Origin: Zoogloea sp. 1C4
Lineage (GTDB): Bacteria; Pseudomonadota; Gammaproteobacteria; Burkholderiales; Rhodocyclaceae
DNA: 64,000 nucleotides
Direction: 5' to 3'
NCBI RefSeq assembly: GCF_009469605.1
Contig: NZ_SSXU01000007.1
Coordinates: 62,001 to 126,000, forward strand
Each line of letters starts with the position of its first letter. Position 1 is the stretch's first letter. The notes under the pieces were generated by a model. It saw only the letters and a list, made by a program, of their open reading frames with translations, did not search any database and was not told where the DNA came from. Positions 40,856-50,441 of this stretch are shown piece after piece. Made by a program: the position numbers and the translations under genes.

Positions 40856-42524
40856 CGATGAACCGCGGCAGCAGGTCGCGCGAGCGGGCAAGGGCGCTGT
40901 AGATGTCGCCGCAGATGTTGTTGGGGCCGATCTCGTCCACAAAGCCCGAACGGGTGATGAGGGATTCCGGCTGGGGGTTGAGGTTGCACAGGAGCAGCGC
41001 GCAACCGCGCTTGTGGAGGTTCTTGCTGAGGCTCTCGAGCCCCTCCAGGCCGGTGGTGTCGAGGCTGACCAGGTGGTTGAGTTCGAGGATCACCACCTCC
41101 GGATGGCGCTGTTTGGGGTCGAGCAGGGTTTCGAGCTTGTTGATGGCGCCGAAGAACAGCGTGCCGTAGATCGAGTAGGCCACGACCCGGGGCGAGCCGT
41201 CCGGGTACAGGAAGCCCGGCAGCATCGACAGCTCGGCCAGCGGCAGGCGCTCGATGCGGGTGAGGTTGGACATCCGGTAGATGAAGAACAGGGCGGCCAG
41301 CACCATGCCCAGCTCGACCGCCAGGGTGAGATCGAACAGCACCGTGGTGAAGAAGGTGGTGAGCAGCGTGGTGCGGTAGGTGAGCGAGAAACGGCGCAGG
41401 CCGCGGAACTCGTGCCATTCGCCCATGTTGACGGCGACCACCACGACGATGGCCGAGAGGGTGGCCAGCGGAATGTCGGTGGCGAAGGGCGCGAGCACCA
41501 GCACCACCGCCAGCAGCACCAGGGCGTGGACCATCCCGGCGATAGGGCTGCGTCCGCCGGTGCGCACGTTGGTGGCGGTGCGGGCGATGGCGCCGGTGGC
41601 GGCAAATCCGCCGAACAGCGGCGCGGCCAGGTTGGCGATGCCCTGGGCGATGAGTTCCTGGTTGGGGTCGTGGCGATCCTCGATGGTGGCGTCGGCCACC
41701 CGGGCCGACAGCAGGGATTCGATGGCGCCAAGGAGCGCGATGGTGAGCGCCGGGGAGATCAGCTTGCCGAGGGTTTCGAGGGACAGCGCCGGTAGCGCAA
41801 AGCCGGGCAGTTGCTGGGGAATCCCGTTGAAGCGGCTGCCGATGGTCTCGACCGGAAACTGGAACAGGGCGTTGGCGACGGTGGCAAGCACCAGGACGCC
41901 CAGCGGCCCCGGCAGCCGGGCCAGGGGCTTGAAGCGCCGGGCGAGGCCGTTCCACGACAGCAGTACGATGATCGAGGCGACCGACAGGGAGACGGTGGGG
42001 ATGTCGACGGTGTCCAGGTGGGTGATGAGCGCCTTCATCTTGCCGAAGAATTCGCCGGGCAGATGGTCGATCTTGAGGCCCAGGAAATCCTTGATCTGGG
42101 CGAGGAAGATCACCACCGCGATGCCGTTGGTGAAGCCGACCACCACGGTTTTGGGGATGAAGCGGATCAGGCTGCCCAGACGGAAGGCGCCCATCGCCAC
42201 CAGCATGGCGCCGGCCAGCATGGTGGCGACGAGGAGGTTCTGCACCCCGTATTCGACGACGATGCCGTAGATGATCGGGATGAAGGCGCCGGTGGGGCCG
42301 CCGATCTGCACCCGGGAGCCGCCCAGGGCGGAGATGAGGAAGCCGGCGACGATGGCCGTCCAGATGCCGGCGGTGGGGGTCATGCCGGAGGCGATGGCGA
42401 AGGCCATGGCCAGGGGCAGGGCGAGGACGCCGACGGTCAGGCCGGCGGAGACGTCACGGCCGAACTGGGCCTTGTCGTAGCCCGGCAGGGTGTCGAGGAG
42501 CTTGGGGTGGAAGGAAATCTTCAT
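40839..42524 (-). CDS. SulP-family anion transporter with STAS domain
   Basis: The 561-residue protein has an SLC26/SulP transmembrane region of about 10-14 segments, with [19 protein letters not shown] near residues 38-56 and [17 protein letters not shown] near 73-89. A C-terminal cytoplasmic STAS domain (about 440-550) contains [18 protein letters not shown]. Members carry sulfate, bicarbonate or dicarboxylates, and sequence alone does not tell which. The coupled acylphosphatase downstream offers no clear substrate clue. Confidence 0.92.
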   Translation of the reverse strand: MKISFHPKLLDTLPGYDKAQFGRDVSAGLTVGVLALPLAMAFAIASGMTPTAGIWTAIVAGFLISALGGSRVQIGGPTGAFIPIIYGIVVEYGVQNLLVATMLAGAMLVAMGAFRLGSLIRFIPKTVVVGFTNGIAVVIFLAQIKDFLGLKIDHLPGEFFGKMKALITHLDTVDIPTVSLSVASIIVLLSWNGLARRFKPLARLPGPLGVLVLATVANALFQFPVETIGSRFNGIPQQLPGFALPALSLETLGKLISPALTIALLGAIESLLSARVADATIEDRHDPNQELIAQGIANLAAPLFGGFAATGAIARTATNVRTGGRSPIAGMVHALVLLAVVLVLAPFATDIPLATLSAIVVVVAVNMGEWHEFRGLRRFSLTYRTTLLTTFFTTVLFDLTLAVELGMVLAALFFIYRMSNLTRIERLPLAELSMLPGFLYPDGSPRVVAYSIYGTLFFGAINKLETLLDPKQRHPEVVILELNHLVSLDTTGLEGLESLSKNLHKRGCALLLCNLNPQPESLITRSGFVDEIGPNNICGDIYSALARSRDLLPRFIDEDNL

Positions 42525-42724
42525 GGGGCCTCCGCAATTGAGGGGTGAGACGGGATGCGTTGGTGCACGCAGTTTGCGGAGGCGGTGAGCCCGGGCCGGT
42601 ACGGTGCTGGATGATCCAGCGCTTGCGGGCGCTCAGGGTGCCGTCGGGACGGCTGGCGGACTGGCCGTGGGCGGCCGCCAGGAGAACGTTGGAAGGATCC
42701 GTGGTTGTCCTGGCGGGCATGGGG

Positions 42725-43006
42725 TCAGGAGTACTTGGCGTCGTTGGCGGCCTGGTTCTGGCGGGAGGTCGCGTGCATGACCTCCACCAGCATCTTGACC
42801 GCCGCGACGAACAGCAGCGCGCCACCGATCAGGACGCACGCCCAGGCGTGCATCGCGCTGGCGGGAAAGCCCGGCAGGATCGTGGCGCGCCCTTCCATCA
42901 GCCAGGCGGCGCCGATGGCGAGGATCAGCACGCCGATGAGGTCGAGCAGCGCCCAGCCCCAGAAGGCGAGGGTAAGGCGCGGAAGCGGAGAACGGTTGGC
43001 TTGCAT
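42725..43006 (-). CDS. small two-helix membrane protein of unknown function
   Basis: The 93-residue protein has two hydrophobic helices (about 13-35 and 53-72). A short loop lies between them and a polar C-terminus follows. It sits between metG and sulP on the same strand, 50 bases after metG. I do not recognise it. A clear ATG, codon bias and two well-formed helices support it as real. The 200 bases between it and sulP show no gene. Confidence 0.65.
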   Translation of the reverse strand: MQANRSPLPRLTLAFWGWALLDLIGVLILAIGAAWLMEGRATILPGFPASAMHAWACVLIGGALLFVAAVKMLVEVMHATSRQNQAANDAKYS

Positions 43007-43056
43007 GGATACAAAAATTTAGAAGTGCTGGCTGACAGGCGGCTTACGTCGGGCTG

Positions 43057-45219
43057 TCACTTGACCCGCATGCCGGGCTGGGCGCCGGCGTCGGGGGACA
43101 GGATGAACAGGCCCGGGGCGTCGCCGGTGGTGTCGGAGGCGGCCAGCACCATGCCTTCGGACATGCCGAACTTCATCTTGCGCGGCGCGAGGTTGGCGAC
43201 CATCACCGTGAGGCGGCCGACCAGGGTGGCCGGGTCGTAGGCGCTCTTGATGCCGGCAAACACCTGACGGGGTTTCTCCTCGCCGATGTCCAGCTGCAGG
43301 CGCAGCAGCTTGGCGGCGCCTTCGACGTGCTCGGCGGAGACGATCTTGGCGATGCGCAGGTCGACCTTGCCGAAGTCGTCGATGGAGATGAAGGGCTCGA
43401 ACGCGTCGGCGCTGGCGGCTTCGGTGGCGGCGGTGTGGGCCTGGTGCTGGGCGTGGCGCTGCTCGGAGTGTTTGGCCTTGGCGTCCTTGGCTTCGGCGGC
43501 CGGCTTGGTGTCGGCGGCGGGGGCGAGGGATTCGCGGTTGGCTTCGAGCAGGGCGTCCACCTGCTTGCGCTCGATGCGGGTCATGAGGTGGCTGTAGGCG
43601 TTGATGGTGTGGCCGGCAGGCAGCGGGGCGAGCAGGTTGTTCCAGGTGAGCGCTTCGATGTTGAGGAAGGTCTCGACCTGGCCGGCGAGGGTCGGCAGCA
43701 CGGGCTTGAGCAGGCCGGTGAGGGCCTTGAAGATGTTGATGGCGGTGGTGCACACCACGTGCAGGCGGGCGTCCTGGCCTTCCTGCTTGGCGAGCTCCCA
43801 CGGTTTGTTGTCGTTGACGTAGCCGTTGGCGAGATCGGCGAACTCCATGATCTTGCGCAGGGCGCGGCTGTAGTCGCGGGTTTCGAACGCGGCGGTGACT
43901 TCGTCGATGTTCCAGTCGAGGGCGAGGGCCTCGTCGTGGGCGGCGAGCTTGCCGTCGAAGCGCTTGGCGATGAAGCCGGCGCAGCGGCTGGCGATGTTGA
44001 CGAACTTGCCGACCAGATCGGAATTGACCTTGGCGATCATGTCGTCGAGGTTGAGATCCACGTCTTCCATCGTGCCGTTGGACTTGCCGGCGAAGTAGTA
44101 GCGCAGCCACTCGGGGTTGAGCTTCTGTTCGGTGTAGCTGCGGGCGGTGATGAAGGTGCCGCGGCTCTTGCTCATCTTGGCGCCGTCGACGGTGAGGAAG
44201 CCGTTGACGCACAGCTGGGTGGGCGTGCGGTAGCCGGCGAAGTGCAGCATCGCGGGCCAGAAGAGCGCGTGGAAGTACAGGATGTCCTTGCCGATGAAGT
44301 GGATCATCTCGGTGCCGGTGGCGGCAGCCGGGCCGGCTTCGGTGAAGGCGGCCACGTCGATGTCGGCGTTGCGGGCGGCGAGGTTCCTGAAGCTGGCGAA
44401 GTAGCCGATCGGCGCGTCCAGCCAGACGTAGAAGTACTTGCCCGGCGCGCCGGGGATCTCGAAGCCGAAGTAGGGCGCGTCGCGGGAGATGTCCCAGTCG
44501 GAGAGCTTGTTCTCGCCGGCTTCGCCGAGCCATTCCTTCATCTTGTTGGCAGCCTCGGACTGCAGGCGGCGGGCGCCGTCGGGCGTGGTGCCCTGGGTCC
44601 AGTCACGCAGGAACTCGACGGCCTTCGGGTCGGAGAGACGGAAGAAGTAGTGCTCGGAGGTCTTCAGCACCGGCTTGGCGCCGGAGACGGCGGAGTAGGG
44701 GTTCTTGAGCTCGGTGGGCGCGTAGGCGGCGCCGCAGGCCTCACAGTTGTCGCCGTACTGATCGGCCGCGCCGCACTTGGGGCACTCGCCCTTGATGAAG
44801 CGGTCCGGCAGGAACATTTCCTTCACCGGATCGTAGAACTGCTCGATGGCGCGGGTGTCGATGAGCTTGGCGCCGTCGCGCAGGCGGGTGTAGATGTCTT
44901 CCGCGTACCAGCGGTTTTCGTCGCTGTGGGTGGAGTGGTAGTTGTCGAAGGCCACGCCGAAATCGCGGAAATCCCGGCTATGCTCGCCATGCACGCGGTT
45001 GATGAGCTGCTCGGGCGTCAGGCCTTCCTTTTCGGCGCGCAGCATGACCGGCGTGCCGTGGGTGTCGTCCGCGCAGACGTAATGCACCGTGTTGCCACGC
45101 ATGCGCTGGTAGCGCACCCAGATGTCGGCCTGGATGTAGCCCACCAGATGGCCGAGGTGGATGTCGCCGTTGGCGTAGGGCAGGGCGTTGGTGACGAGGA
45201 TCTTGCGCGGGGAGCTCAT
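43057..45219 (-). CDS. metG: methionyl-tRNA synthetase
   Basis: The 720-residue class I synthetase has the HIGH-type motif HLGH at residues 21-24 and a zinc knuckle ([18 protein letters not shown] near 146-163). It has KMSKS near 346-350 and a C-terminal EMAP/Trbp111-like tRNA-binding domain (about 615-720) for dimerisation. An Ala/Lys-rich linker near 560-610 separates the catalytic part from that domain. ATG 45219 gives the family start ([15 protein letters not shown]). A frame from 45303 adds 28 non-homologous residues. Confidence 0.97.
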   Translation of the reverse strand: MSSPRKILVTNALPYANGDIHLGHLVGYIQADIWVRYQRMRGNTVHYVCADDTHGTPVMLRAEKEGLTPEQLINRVHGEHSRDFRDFGVAFDNYHSTHSDENRWYAEDIYTRLRDGAKLIDTRAIEQFYDPVKEMFLPDRFIKGECPKCGAADQYGDNCEACGAAYAPTELKNPYSAVSGAKPVLKTSEHYFFRLSDPKAVEFLRDWTQGTTPDGARRLQSEAANKMKEWLGEAGENKLSDWDISRDAPYFGFEIPGAPGKYFYVWLDAPIGYFASFRNLAARNADIDVAAFTEAGPAAATGTEMIHFIGKDILYFHALFWPAMLHFAGYRTPTQLCVNGFLTVDGAKMSKSRGTFITARSYTEQKLNPEWLRYYFAGKSNGTMEDVDLNLDDMIAKVNSDLVGKFVNIASRCAGFIAKRFDGKLAAHDEALALDWNIDEVTAAFETRDYSRALRKIMEFADLANGYVNDNKPWELAKQEGQDARLHVVCTTAINIFKALTGLLKPVLPTLAGQVETFLNIEALTWNNLLAPLPAGHTINAYSHLMTRIERKQVDALLEANRESLAPAADTKPAAEAKDAKAKHSEQRHAQHQAHTAATEAASADAFEPFISIDDFGKVDLRIAKIVSAEHVEGAAKLLRLQLDIGEEKPRQVFAGIKSAYDPATLVGRLTVMVANLAPRKMKFGMSEGMVLAASDTTGDAPGLFILSPDAGAQPGMRVK

Positions 45220-45356
45220 GGGTGGGCCTGGAACATAATTGTTGTGAACCCCGCATTTTAGCAAAGGCGGAGGCCCCACGGCCGGCTCCGGCGCCTGCGG
45301 CACGGCAGGCCCGCGCCCTTACCGTAGAGCGGCGTTTCAAGTAAACTCAATTACTG

Positions 45357-45369
45357 GAGTAAATTACTC
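45357..45369. promoter_or_regulatory. 13-bp near-palindrome in the metG-apbC gap
   Basis: GAGTAAATTACTC is palindromic apart from its centre. It lies in the 195-bp divergent gap, 46 bases before the apbC ATG. It could be an operator or a chance AT-rich element; I know no regulator for it. Confidence 0.25.
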
Positions 45370-45414
45370 GGGTTTGAATGCGCCGTCTGGCGTCTTTCCT
45401 GCTTTCATTGCACC

Positions 45415-46545
45415 ATGTTCTCCTTTTTTCGCCGTTCGCCGGCCCCTGACACCATGAGCCTCACCGATCAAAGCGTCCTCGACAGCCTCCGGCAGTATGC
45501 CGACCCCAATACCGGCAAGGATTACGTTTCGAGCCGTGCCGTGAAGAACCTGCGCGTCAGCGGTGCCGACGTGTCCTTCGACATCGAACTGGGCTACCCG
45601 GCCCAGACCCAGATCGACACCATCCGCCAGGCGGTGATCGCCCAGGTGAAATCGGTGCCGGGCGTGGGCAACGTGAGCGCCAACGTGTTCAGCCGGATCG
45701 TGGCCCACGCGGTGCAGCAGGGCGTGAAGCTGCTGCCGGGCGTGAAGAACATCATCGCGGTGGCGTCCGGCAAGGGCGGCGTGGGCAAGAGCACCACGGC
45801 GGTCAACCTGGCCCTGGCGCTGGTGGCCGAGGGTGCCAAGGTGGGCATGCTGGATGCCGACATCTACGGCCCGTCGCAGCCCCAGATGCTGGGCATCGGT
45901 GGCGAGCGCCCCGAATCCCACGACGGCAAGACCATGGAGCCCCTCGAGGCCCACGGCCTGCAGGTGATGTCGATCGGCTTCCTGGTGGATGTGGAGACCC
46001 CGATGGTGTGGCGTGGCCCGATGGCCACCCAGGCCCTCAACCAGCTCCTCAAGGAAACCAACTGGCGTGATCTGGATTACCTCGTGATCGACATGCCGCC
46101 GGGCACCGGCGACATCCAGCTGACGCTCTCGCAGACCGTGCCGGTGACCGGTGCGGTAATCGTCACGACGCCCCAGGATATTGCCTTGCTCGACGCCCGC
46201 AAGGGCCTCAAGATGTTCGAGAAGGTCGGCGTGCCCATCATCGGCATCGTGGAAAACATGAGCATCCACATCTGTTCGAAGTGCGGTCACGAAGAGCACA
46301 TCTTCGGCACCGGTGGTGGCGAAACCATGTGCAAGGACTACGGCGTGCCTTTCTTGGGCGCGCTGCCGCTGGACATCCAGATCCGTCAGGAAGTGGATAG
46401 CGGCGTGCCGACCGTGGTGGCCGACCCGAATGGCCGGGTGGCCGAAATCTACAAGGGCATCGCCCGCAAGGTGGCCATCACCATCGCCGAACGGGCGAAG
46501 GACATGAGCCACAAGTTCCCGAACATCGTGGTGCAGAATACGTGA
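45415..46545 (+). CDS. apbC: Mrp/ApbC iron-sulfur cluster carrier ATPase
   Basis: The 376-residue protein has an N-terminal MIP18/DUF59-type domain (about 20-100). A P-loop domain follows, with ASGKGGVGKSTT near 118-129, LDADIYGPSQP near 146-156 and DMPPGTGD near 224-231. The cluster-binding CSKCGH motif is near 287-292. Mrp/ApbC proteins deliver Fe-S clusters to targets. The ATG at 45454 (MSLTDQSVLDSL) matches the usual family start better than 45415, which adds 13 residues; neither has a strong RBS. The stop overlaps the next GTG (GTGA). Confidence 0.95.
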   Translation: MFSFFRRSPAPDTMSLTDQSVLDSLRQYADPNTGKDYVSSRAVKNLRVSGADVSFDIELGYPAQTQIDTIRQAVIAQVKSVPGVGNVSANVFSRIVAHAVQQGVKLLPGVKNIIAVASGKGGVGKSTTAVNLALALVAEGAKVGMLDADIYGPSQPQMLGIGGERPESHDGKTMEPLEAHGLQVMSIGFLVDVETPMVWRGPMATQALNQLLKETNWRDLDYLVIDMPPGTGDIQLTLSQTVPVTGAVIVTTPQDIALLDARKGLKMFEKVGVPIIGIVENMSIHICSKCGHEEHIFGTGGGETMCKDYGVPFLGALPLDIQIRQEVDSGVPTVVADPNGRVAEIYKGIARKVAITIAERAKDMSHKFPNIVVQNT

Positions 46546-46730
46546 ACAAATTCAATGTCGTGATGCGCGCAGCCCTGGTGGCCGCGCTTGCCACCAGCCT
46601 GTCCGGCTGTGTGGTGGGTACCGTGGTCGGCACCGCCGTGGATGTGGGCGTCGAAGTCGTGAAGGTGCCCTTCAAGGTCGGCAAGGGCATCTACGACGTC
46701 GTGAAGGACGACGAGCCGAAGGACAAGTAG
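46542..46730 (+). CDS. very small lipoprotein, NF038104-like
   Basis: The 62-residue product has a signal peptide ending in a lipobox (SLSGC, Cys23). A Val/Gly-rich stretch (VVGTVVGTAVDVGVEVVKVP) and a charged tail DDEPKDK follow. This pattern matches the NF038104-type small lipoproteins seen in proteobacteria, whose function is unknown. GTG 46542 overlaps the apbC stop by four bases, so translation is coupled. A GC-rich hairpin follows 38 bases later. Confidence 0.8.
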   Translation: MNKFNVVMRAALVAALATSLSGCVVGTVVGTAVDVGVEVVKVPFKVGKGIYDVVKDDEPKDK

Positions 46731-46767
46731 CCCAACTGAGCGGGCGCTTCTTCCGGGGGCTTTCGGG

Positions 46768-46795
46768 GTGACGGCGGTCTGATGGCCGCCGTCAC
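46768..46795 (+). terminator. 10-bp hairpin after the apbC operon
   Basis: GTGACGGCGG (46768-46777) and its exact complement (46786-46795) enclose 8 bases. No T-run follows, though the stem is very GC-rich. A transcript end or processing site is likely. Confidence 0.55.
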
Positions 46796-46859
46796 GCATT
46801 TGGCCGAAATTTCGTGCGCGTGGATGTAGAATGCGCATTTTTGTGCAGGGACAGCCAGC

Positions 46860-47429
46860 GTGAGCATCAAGTCGGACAAGTGGATTCGCCGCATGGCGGA
46901 AGGCGATGCGAAGATGATCGAACCCTTTGCCCCCGAGCTGGTGCGCCAGAACGAAGGTGGCAAGATCGTCTCCTACGGCACCTCGAGCTACGGCTACGAT
47001 GTTCGCGTGGCCAACGAATTCAAGATCTTCACCAACATCAACTCCACGATCGTCGATCCGAAAAACTTCGACGAGCGCAACTTCGTGGATTTCACCGGTG
47101 ACGTGTGCATCATCCCGCCGAACTCCTTCGCGCTGGCCCGCACGGTTGAATACTTCCGCATCCCGCGCAGCGTGCTCACTGTGTGCCTGGGCAAATCCAC
47201 CTACGCGCGCTGCGGGATCATCGTCAATGTGACGCCCCTCGAGCCCGAGTGGGAAGGCCACGTGACGCTGGAGTTCTCCAACACCACGCCGCTGCCGGCC
47301 AAGATTTACGCCAACGAAGGCGTGGCCCAGATGCTGTTCTTCGAGTCTGACGAAACCTGCGCCACCTCCTACAAGGATCGCGGCGGTAAATATCTGGGTC
47401 AGACTGGCGTCACCCTGCCGAAAATCTGA
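46860..47429 (+). CDS. dcd: dCTP deaminase
   Basis: The 189-residue enzyme has SSYGYDVR near residues 42-49, the active-site block [10 protein letters not shown] near 111-120 and [14 protein letters not shown] near 128-141. The last block contains the catalytic glutamate. It deaminates dCTP to dUTP for thymidylate synthesis and acts as a trimer. It starts with GTG at 46860, 28 bases after a -10-like TAGAAT (46827-46832). Its function connects with ThyA, 3.5 kb downstream. Confidence 0.95.
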   Translation: MSIKSDKWIRRMAEGDAKMIEPFAPELVRQNEGGKIVSYGTSSYGYDVRVANEFKIFTNINSTIVDPKNFDERNFVDFTGDVCIIPPNSFALARTVEYFRIPRSVLTVCLGKSTYARCGIIVNVTPLEPEWEGHVTLEFSNTTPLPAKIYANEGVAQMLFFESDETCATSYKDRGGKYLGQTGVTLPKI

Positions 47430-47457
47430 AATACTTGTCAGCTACACTTTGAACATC

Positions 47458-47490
47458 GGGCGGACCATGCGCAGGCACGCGGGTCCGCCC
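47458..47490 (+). terminator. hairpin between dcd and the decarboxylase gene
   Basis: GGGCGGACC (47458-47466) pairs with GGTCCGCCC (47482-47490) across a 15-base loop. AAAACTTTTT follows. It may end the dcd transcript or be a structured leader of the next gene. Confidence 0.55.
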
Positions 47491-47542
47491 AAAACTTTTT
47501 GTTGATCTGCCCGGGCTCAAACCGGGCACCGAGGAGTCGAGC

Positions 47543-49786
47543 ATGCGCTTCAATTTTCCGGTCATCGTCATCGACGAGGACTTCCGTTCGGAAAACACGT
47601 CCGGGCTGGGCATCCGCGCCCTGGCGGAAGCCATCGAGAAGGAAGGCCTGCAGGTGCTGGGCGTCACCAGCTACGGCGACATGTCGTCCTTCGCCCAGCA
47701 GCAGAGCCGCGGCTCGGCCTTCATCCTGTCGATCGACGACGAAGAGTTTTCCTCGCCCGAGGCGGCCGAAAAGGCCATCGCCGATCTGCGCGCCTTCGTG
47801 AGCGAGATCCGGATGCGCAACGCCGACATCCCGATCTTCCTGCACGGCGAGACCCGCACCTCGCGCCACATCCCCAACGACGTGCTGCGCGAGCTCCACG
47901 GCTTCATCCACATGTACGAGGACACGCCGGAGTTCATCGCCCGCAACGTGGTGCGCGAAGCCAAGGCCTACCTCGAATCCCTGCCGCCGCCATTCTTCCG
48001 CGCGCTCACCCACTACGCGTCGGATGGCTCGTACTCGTGGCACTGCCCGGGTCACTCCGGCGGTGTGGCCTTCCTCAAGTCGCCCGTCGGCCAGATGTTC
48101 CACCAGTTCTTCGGCGAGAACATGCTGCGCGCCGACGTGTGCAACGCGGTGGAAGAACTCGGCCAGCTGCTCGACCACACCGGCCCGGTGGCGGCTTCCG
48201 AGCGCAACGCCGCGCGCATCTTCAACTGCGATCACCTGTACTTCGTCACCAACGGCACGTCCACGTCCAACAAGATCGTCTGGCACTCCACCGTGGCGCC
48301 GGGTGACATCGTGGTGGTGGACCGCAACTGCCACAAGTCGGTGCTCCACGCGATCATGATGACCGGCGCGATCCCGGTCTTCCTGATGCCGACCCGCAAC
48401 AACTTCGGCATCATCGGCCCGATCCCGCGCTCCGAGTTCAACTGGGAAAGCATCCAGAAGAAGATCGACGCCAACCCCTTCATTGCCGACAAGACCGCCA
48501 AGCCGCGGGTGCTCACCATCACCCAGTCCACCTACGACGGCGTGCTCTACAACGTCGAGGCCATCAAGGACGAGCTGGACGGCAAGATCGACACCCTGCA
48601 CTTCGACGAAGCCTGGCTGCCCCACGCGGCTTTTCACGACTTCTACGGCGACTACCACGCCATCGGCGCCGATCGCCCGCGCTGCAAGGAGTCGATGATC
48701 TTCTCGACCCAGTCGACCCACAAGCTGCTGGCAGGCCTGTCGCAGGCGTCGCAGATCCTCGTGCAGGACGCCGAGAACAGCCACCTCGACCGGGATGTGT
48801 TCAACGAGGCTTACCTCATGCACACCTCCACCAGCCCCCAGTACGCGATCATCGCGTCCTGCGACGTGGCTGCGGCGATGATGGAAGAGCCCGGCGGCAC
48901 CGCGCTGGTCGAGGAGTCGATCGCCGAAGCCCTCGACTTCCGCCGCGCCATGCGCAAGGTGGATGAAGAATGGGGCGCCGACTGGTGGTTCAAGGTGTGG
49001 GGCCCGGACGACCTGTCGGAAGAAGGCATCGAAGAGCGCGAAGCCTGGATGCTCAACCCGGGCGACCGCTGGCACGGCTTCGGCAACCTCGCCGAAGGCT
49101 TCAACATGCTCGACCCGATCAAGGCTACGATCATCACCCCGGGCCTCGACGTGGACGGCGAGTTCGCCGAGCGCGGCATCCCGGCGGCCATCGTCACCAA
49201 GTATCTGGCCGAGCACGGCGTGATCGTCGAGAAGTGCGGCCTGTACTCCTTCTTCATCATGTTCACCATCGGCATCACCAAGGGCCGCTGGAACAGCATG
49301 GTGACCGAGCTGCAGCAGTTCAAGGACGACTACGACAAGAACCAGCCCCTCTGGAAGGTGCTGCCCGAGTTCGTCCAGAAGAACCCACGCTACGAGCGCG
49401 TCGGCCTGCGCGACCTGTGCCGCGACATTCACGCGGTGTATCGCGCCAACGACGTCGCCCGCCTGACCACCGAGATGTACCTGTCGGACATGATCCCGGC
49501 CATGAAGCCGGCGGACGCCTTCGCCAAGATGGCCCACCGCAACATCGAGCGCGTCGCCATCGACGAGCTCGAGGGTCGTGTCACCAGCGTGCTGCTCACG
49601 CCCTATCCGCCGGGCATCCCCCTGCTGATCCCGGGCGAGCGCTTCAACAAGACGGTGGTGCGCTACCTGCAGTTCGCCCGCGAGTTCAACGAACGCTTCC
49701 CGGGCTTCGAGACCGACGTGCACGGCCTCGTGAAGGAAGTGAAGGATGGGCGCATCTACTACTACGTGGATTGCGTGCGGGACTGA
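47543..49786 (+). CDS. PLP-dependent basic amino-acid decarboxylase (Orn/Lys/Arg, fold type I)
   Basis: The 747-residue enzyme has an N-terminal receiver-like wing domain (about 1-130). The catalytic domain has HCPGHSGGVAF near 172-182, HFDEAWLPHAAF near 353-364 and the PLP lysine in STQSTHKLLAG (Lys394). A C-terminal domain completes the AdiA/CadA/SpeC architecture. Lysine, ornithine or arginine could be the substrate, and sequence alone does not decide. GAGGAG lies 6 bases before ATG 47543. It is followed by a strong terminator. No antiporter gene is adjacent, so a biosynthetic polyamine role is more likely than acid resistance. Confidence 0.93.
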   Translation: MRFNFPVIVIDEDFRSENTSGLGIRALAEAIEKEGLQVLGVTSYGDMSSFAQQQSRGSAFILSIDDEEFSSPEAAEKAIADLRAFVSEIRMRNADIPIFLHGETRTSRHIPNDVLRELHGFIHMYEDTPEFIARNVVREAKAYLESLPPPFFRALTHYASDGSYSWHCPGHSGGVAFLKSPVGQMFHQFFGENMLRADVCNAVEELGQLLDHTGPVAASERNAARIFNCDHLYFVTNGTSTSNKIVWHSTVAPGDIVVVDRNCHKSVLHAIMMTGAIPVFLMPTRNNFGIIGPIPRSEFNWESIQKKIDANPFIADKTAKPRVLTITQSTYDGVLYNVEAIKDELDGKIDTLHFDEAWLPHAAFHDFYGDYHAIGADRPRCKESMIFSTQSTHKLLAGLSQASQILVQDAENSHLDRDVFNEAYLMHTSTSPQYAIIASCDVAAAMMEEPGGTALVEESIAEALDFRRAMRKVDEEWGADWWFKVWGPDDLSEEGIEEREAWMLNPGDRWHGFGNLAEGFNMLDPIKATIITPGLDVDGEFAERGIPAAIVTKYLAEHGVIVEKCGLYSFFIMFTIGITKGRWNSMVTELQQFKDDYDKNQPLWKVLPEFVQKNPRYERVGLRDLCRDIHAVYRANDVARLTTEMYLSDMIPAMKPADAFAKMAHRNIERVAIDELEGRVTSVLLTPYPPGIPLLIPGERFNKTVVRYLQFAREFNERFPGFETDVHGLVKEVKDGRIYYYVDCVRD

Positions 49787-49805
49787 GCATCCTCGCCGTC
49801 AAAAC

Positions 49806-49836
49806 AAAAAACGCCGCGGATTTCGCGGCGTTTTTT
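49806..49836. terminator. bidirectional intrinsic terminator
   Basis: An A-run, then CGCCGCG (49812-49818), a 5-base loop, CGCGGCG (49824-49830) and six T. It lies in the 75-bp gap between the convergent decarboxylase and folA genes and can work in both directions. Confidence 0.93.
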
Positions 49837-49860
49837 GTTGAACCCCGGGCCACGCAGGAT

Positions 49861-50358
49861 CTATCTGCGTTCGTAGGTCACAAACGCAAACTTGAGGCCC
49901 GACGCGGCGACCTGCGGGTTGCGCTGAGCTTCGCGCCAGTCGTCCGTGGCCAATTCCGGAAAAAACGCATCGCCGGCAAAATCCGCATCGATCTCGGTGA
50001 GGTAGAGCCGGTCGGCGATGGGCAAGGCCTGGCGGTAGAGCTCGGCGCCGCCCATCACGAAGACGATGTCGGTGTCTCCGGCGGCTGTGAGCGCGTCGGG
50101 CAGGCTGCCCACCACGGTGGCGCCATCGGCCGGGTAGGCCGCGTTGCGGCTCACCACGATGTTCACCCGCCCGGGCAGGGGGCGGAAGGCGTCGGGCAGG
50201 GATTCCCAGGTCTTGCGGCCCATGATGACCGGCTTGCCGCGGGTGGTCTCGCGGAAGAACTTCATGTCTTCCGGCAGGTGCCAGGGCATGCGGTTGTCGA
50301 TGCCGATCACGCGGTCACGGGCGTGGGCGGCGATCAGGGCGAGAACGGGTTTGCTCAC
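49861..50358 (-). CDS. folA: dihydrofolate reductase
   Basis: The 165-residue enzyme starts VLALIAAHARDRVIGIDNRM, with the substrate-binding MPWHLPEDMKFFR near 24-36. It has the NADPH-binding MGRKTWESL near 46-54 and VFVMGGAELYRQAL near 98-111. It reduces dihydrofolate, which ThyA (immediately upstream in the operon) produces. GTG 50358 lies 9 bases after AGGAAGG. An ATG at 50442 overlapping the thyA stop (ATGA) would add 28 low-complexity residues encoded by inverted repeats. I consider that less likely. Confidence 0.95.
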   Translation of the reverse strand: MSKPVLALIAAHARDRVIGIDNRMPWHLPEDMKFFRETTRGKPVIMGRKTWESLPDAFRPLPGRVNIVVSRNAAYPADGATVVGSLPDALTAAGDTDIVFVMGGAELYRQALPIADRLYLTEIDADFAGDAFFPELATDDWREAQRNPQVAASGLKFAFVTYERR

Positions 50359-50387
50359 TGGACGACCTTCCTGCCGCTGCGCGGCAT

Positions 50388-50441
50388 CCTCCCCAGGGGA
50401 GGAGTGAGCACTTCCTTCGGGCGGCCGGGCGGAAGTGCTCA
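50388..50441. other. two adjacent inverted repeats between thyA and folA
   Basis: CCTCCCC-A-GGGGAGG (50388-50402) and an 11-base pair TGAGCACTTCC/GGAAGTGCTCA (50405-50415 and 50431-50441) are perfect. The second includes the thyA stop codon. In mRNA they would form strong hairpins between the two coding regions. They may set the relative expression of folA, or be small mobile-like palindromes. Confidence 0.6.

Noticed and set aside
40569-40942. A longer acylphosphatase starting at 40942
   Set aside because: The extra 29 residues lie inside sulP and are low-complexity. ATG 40855 gives the normal length.
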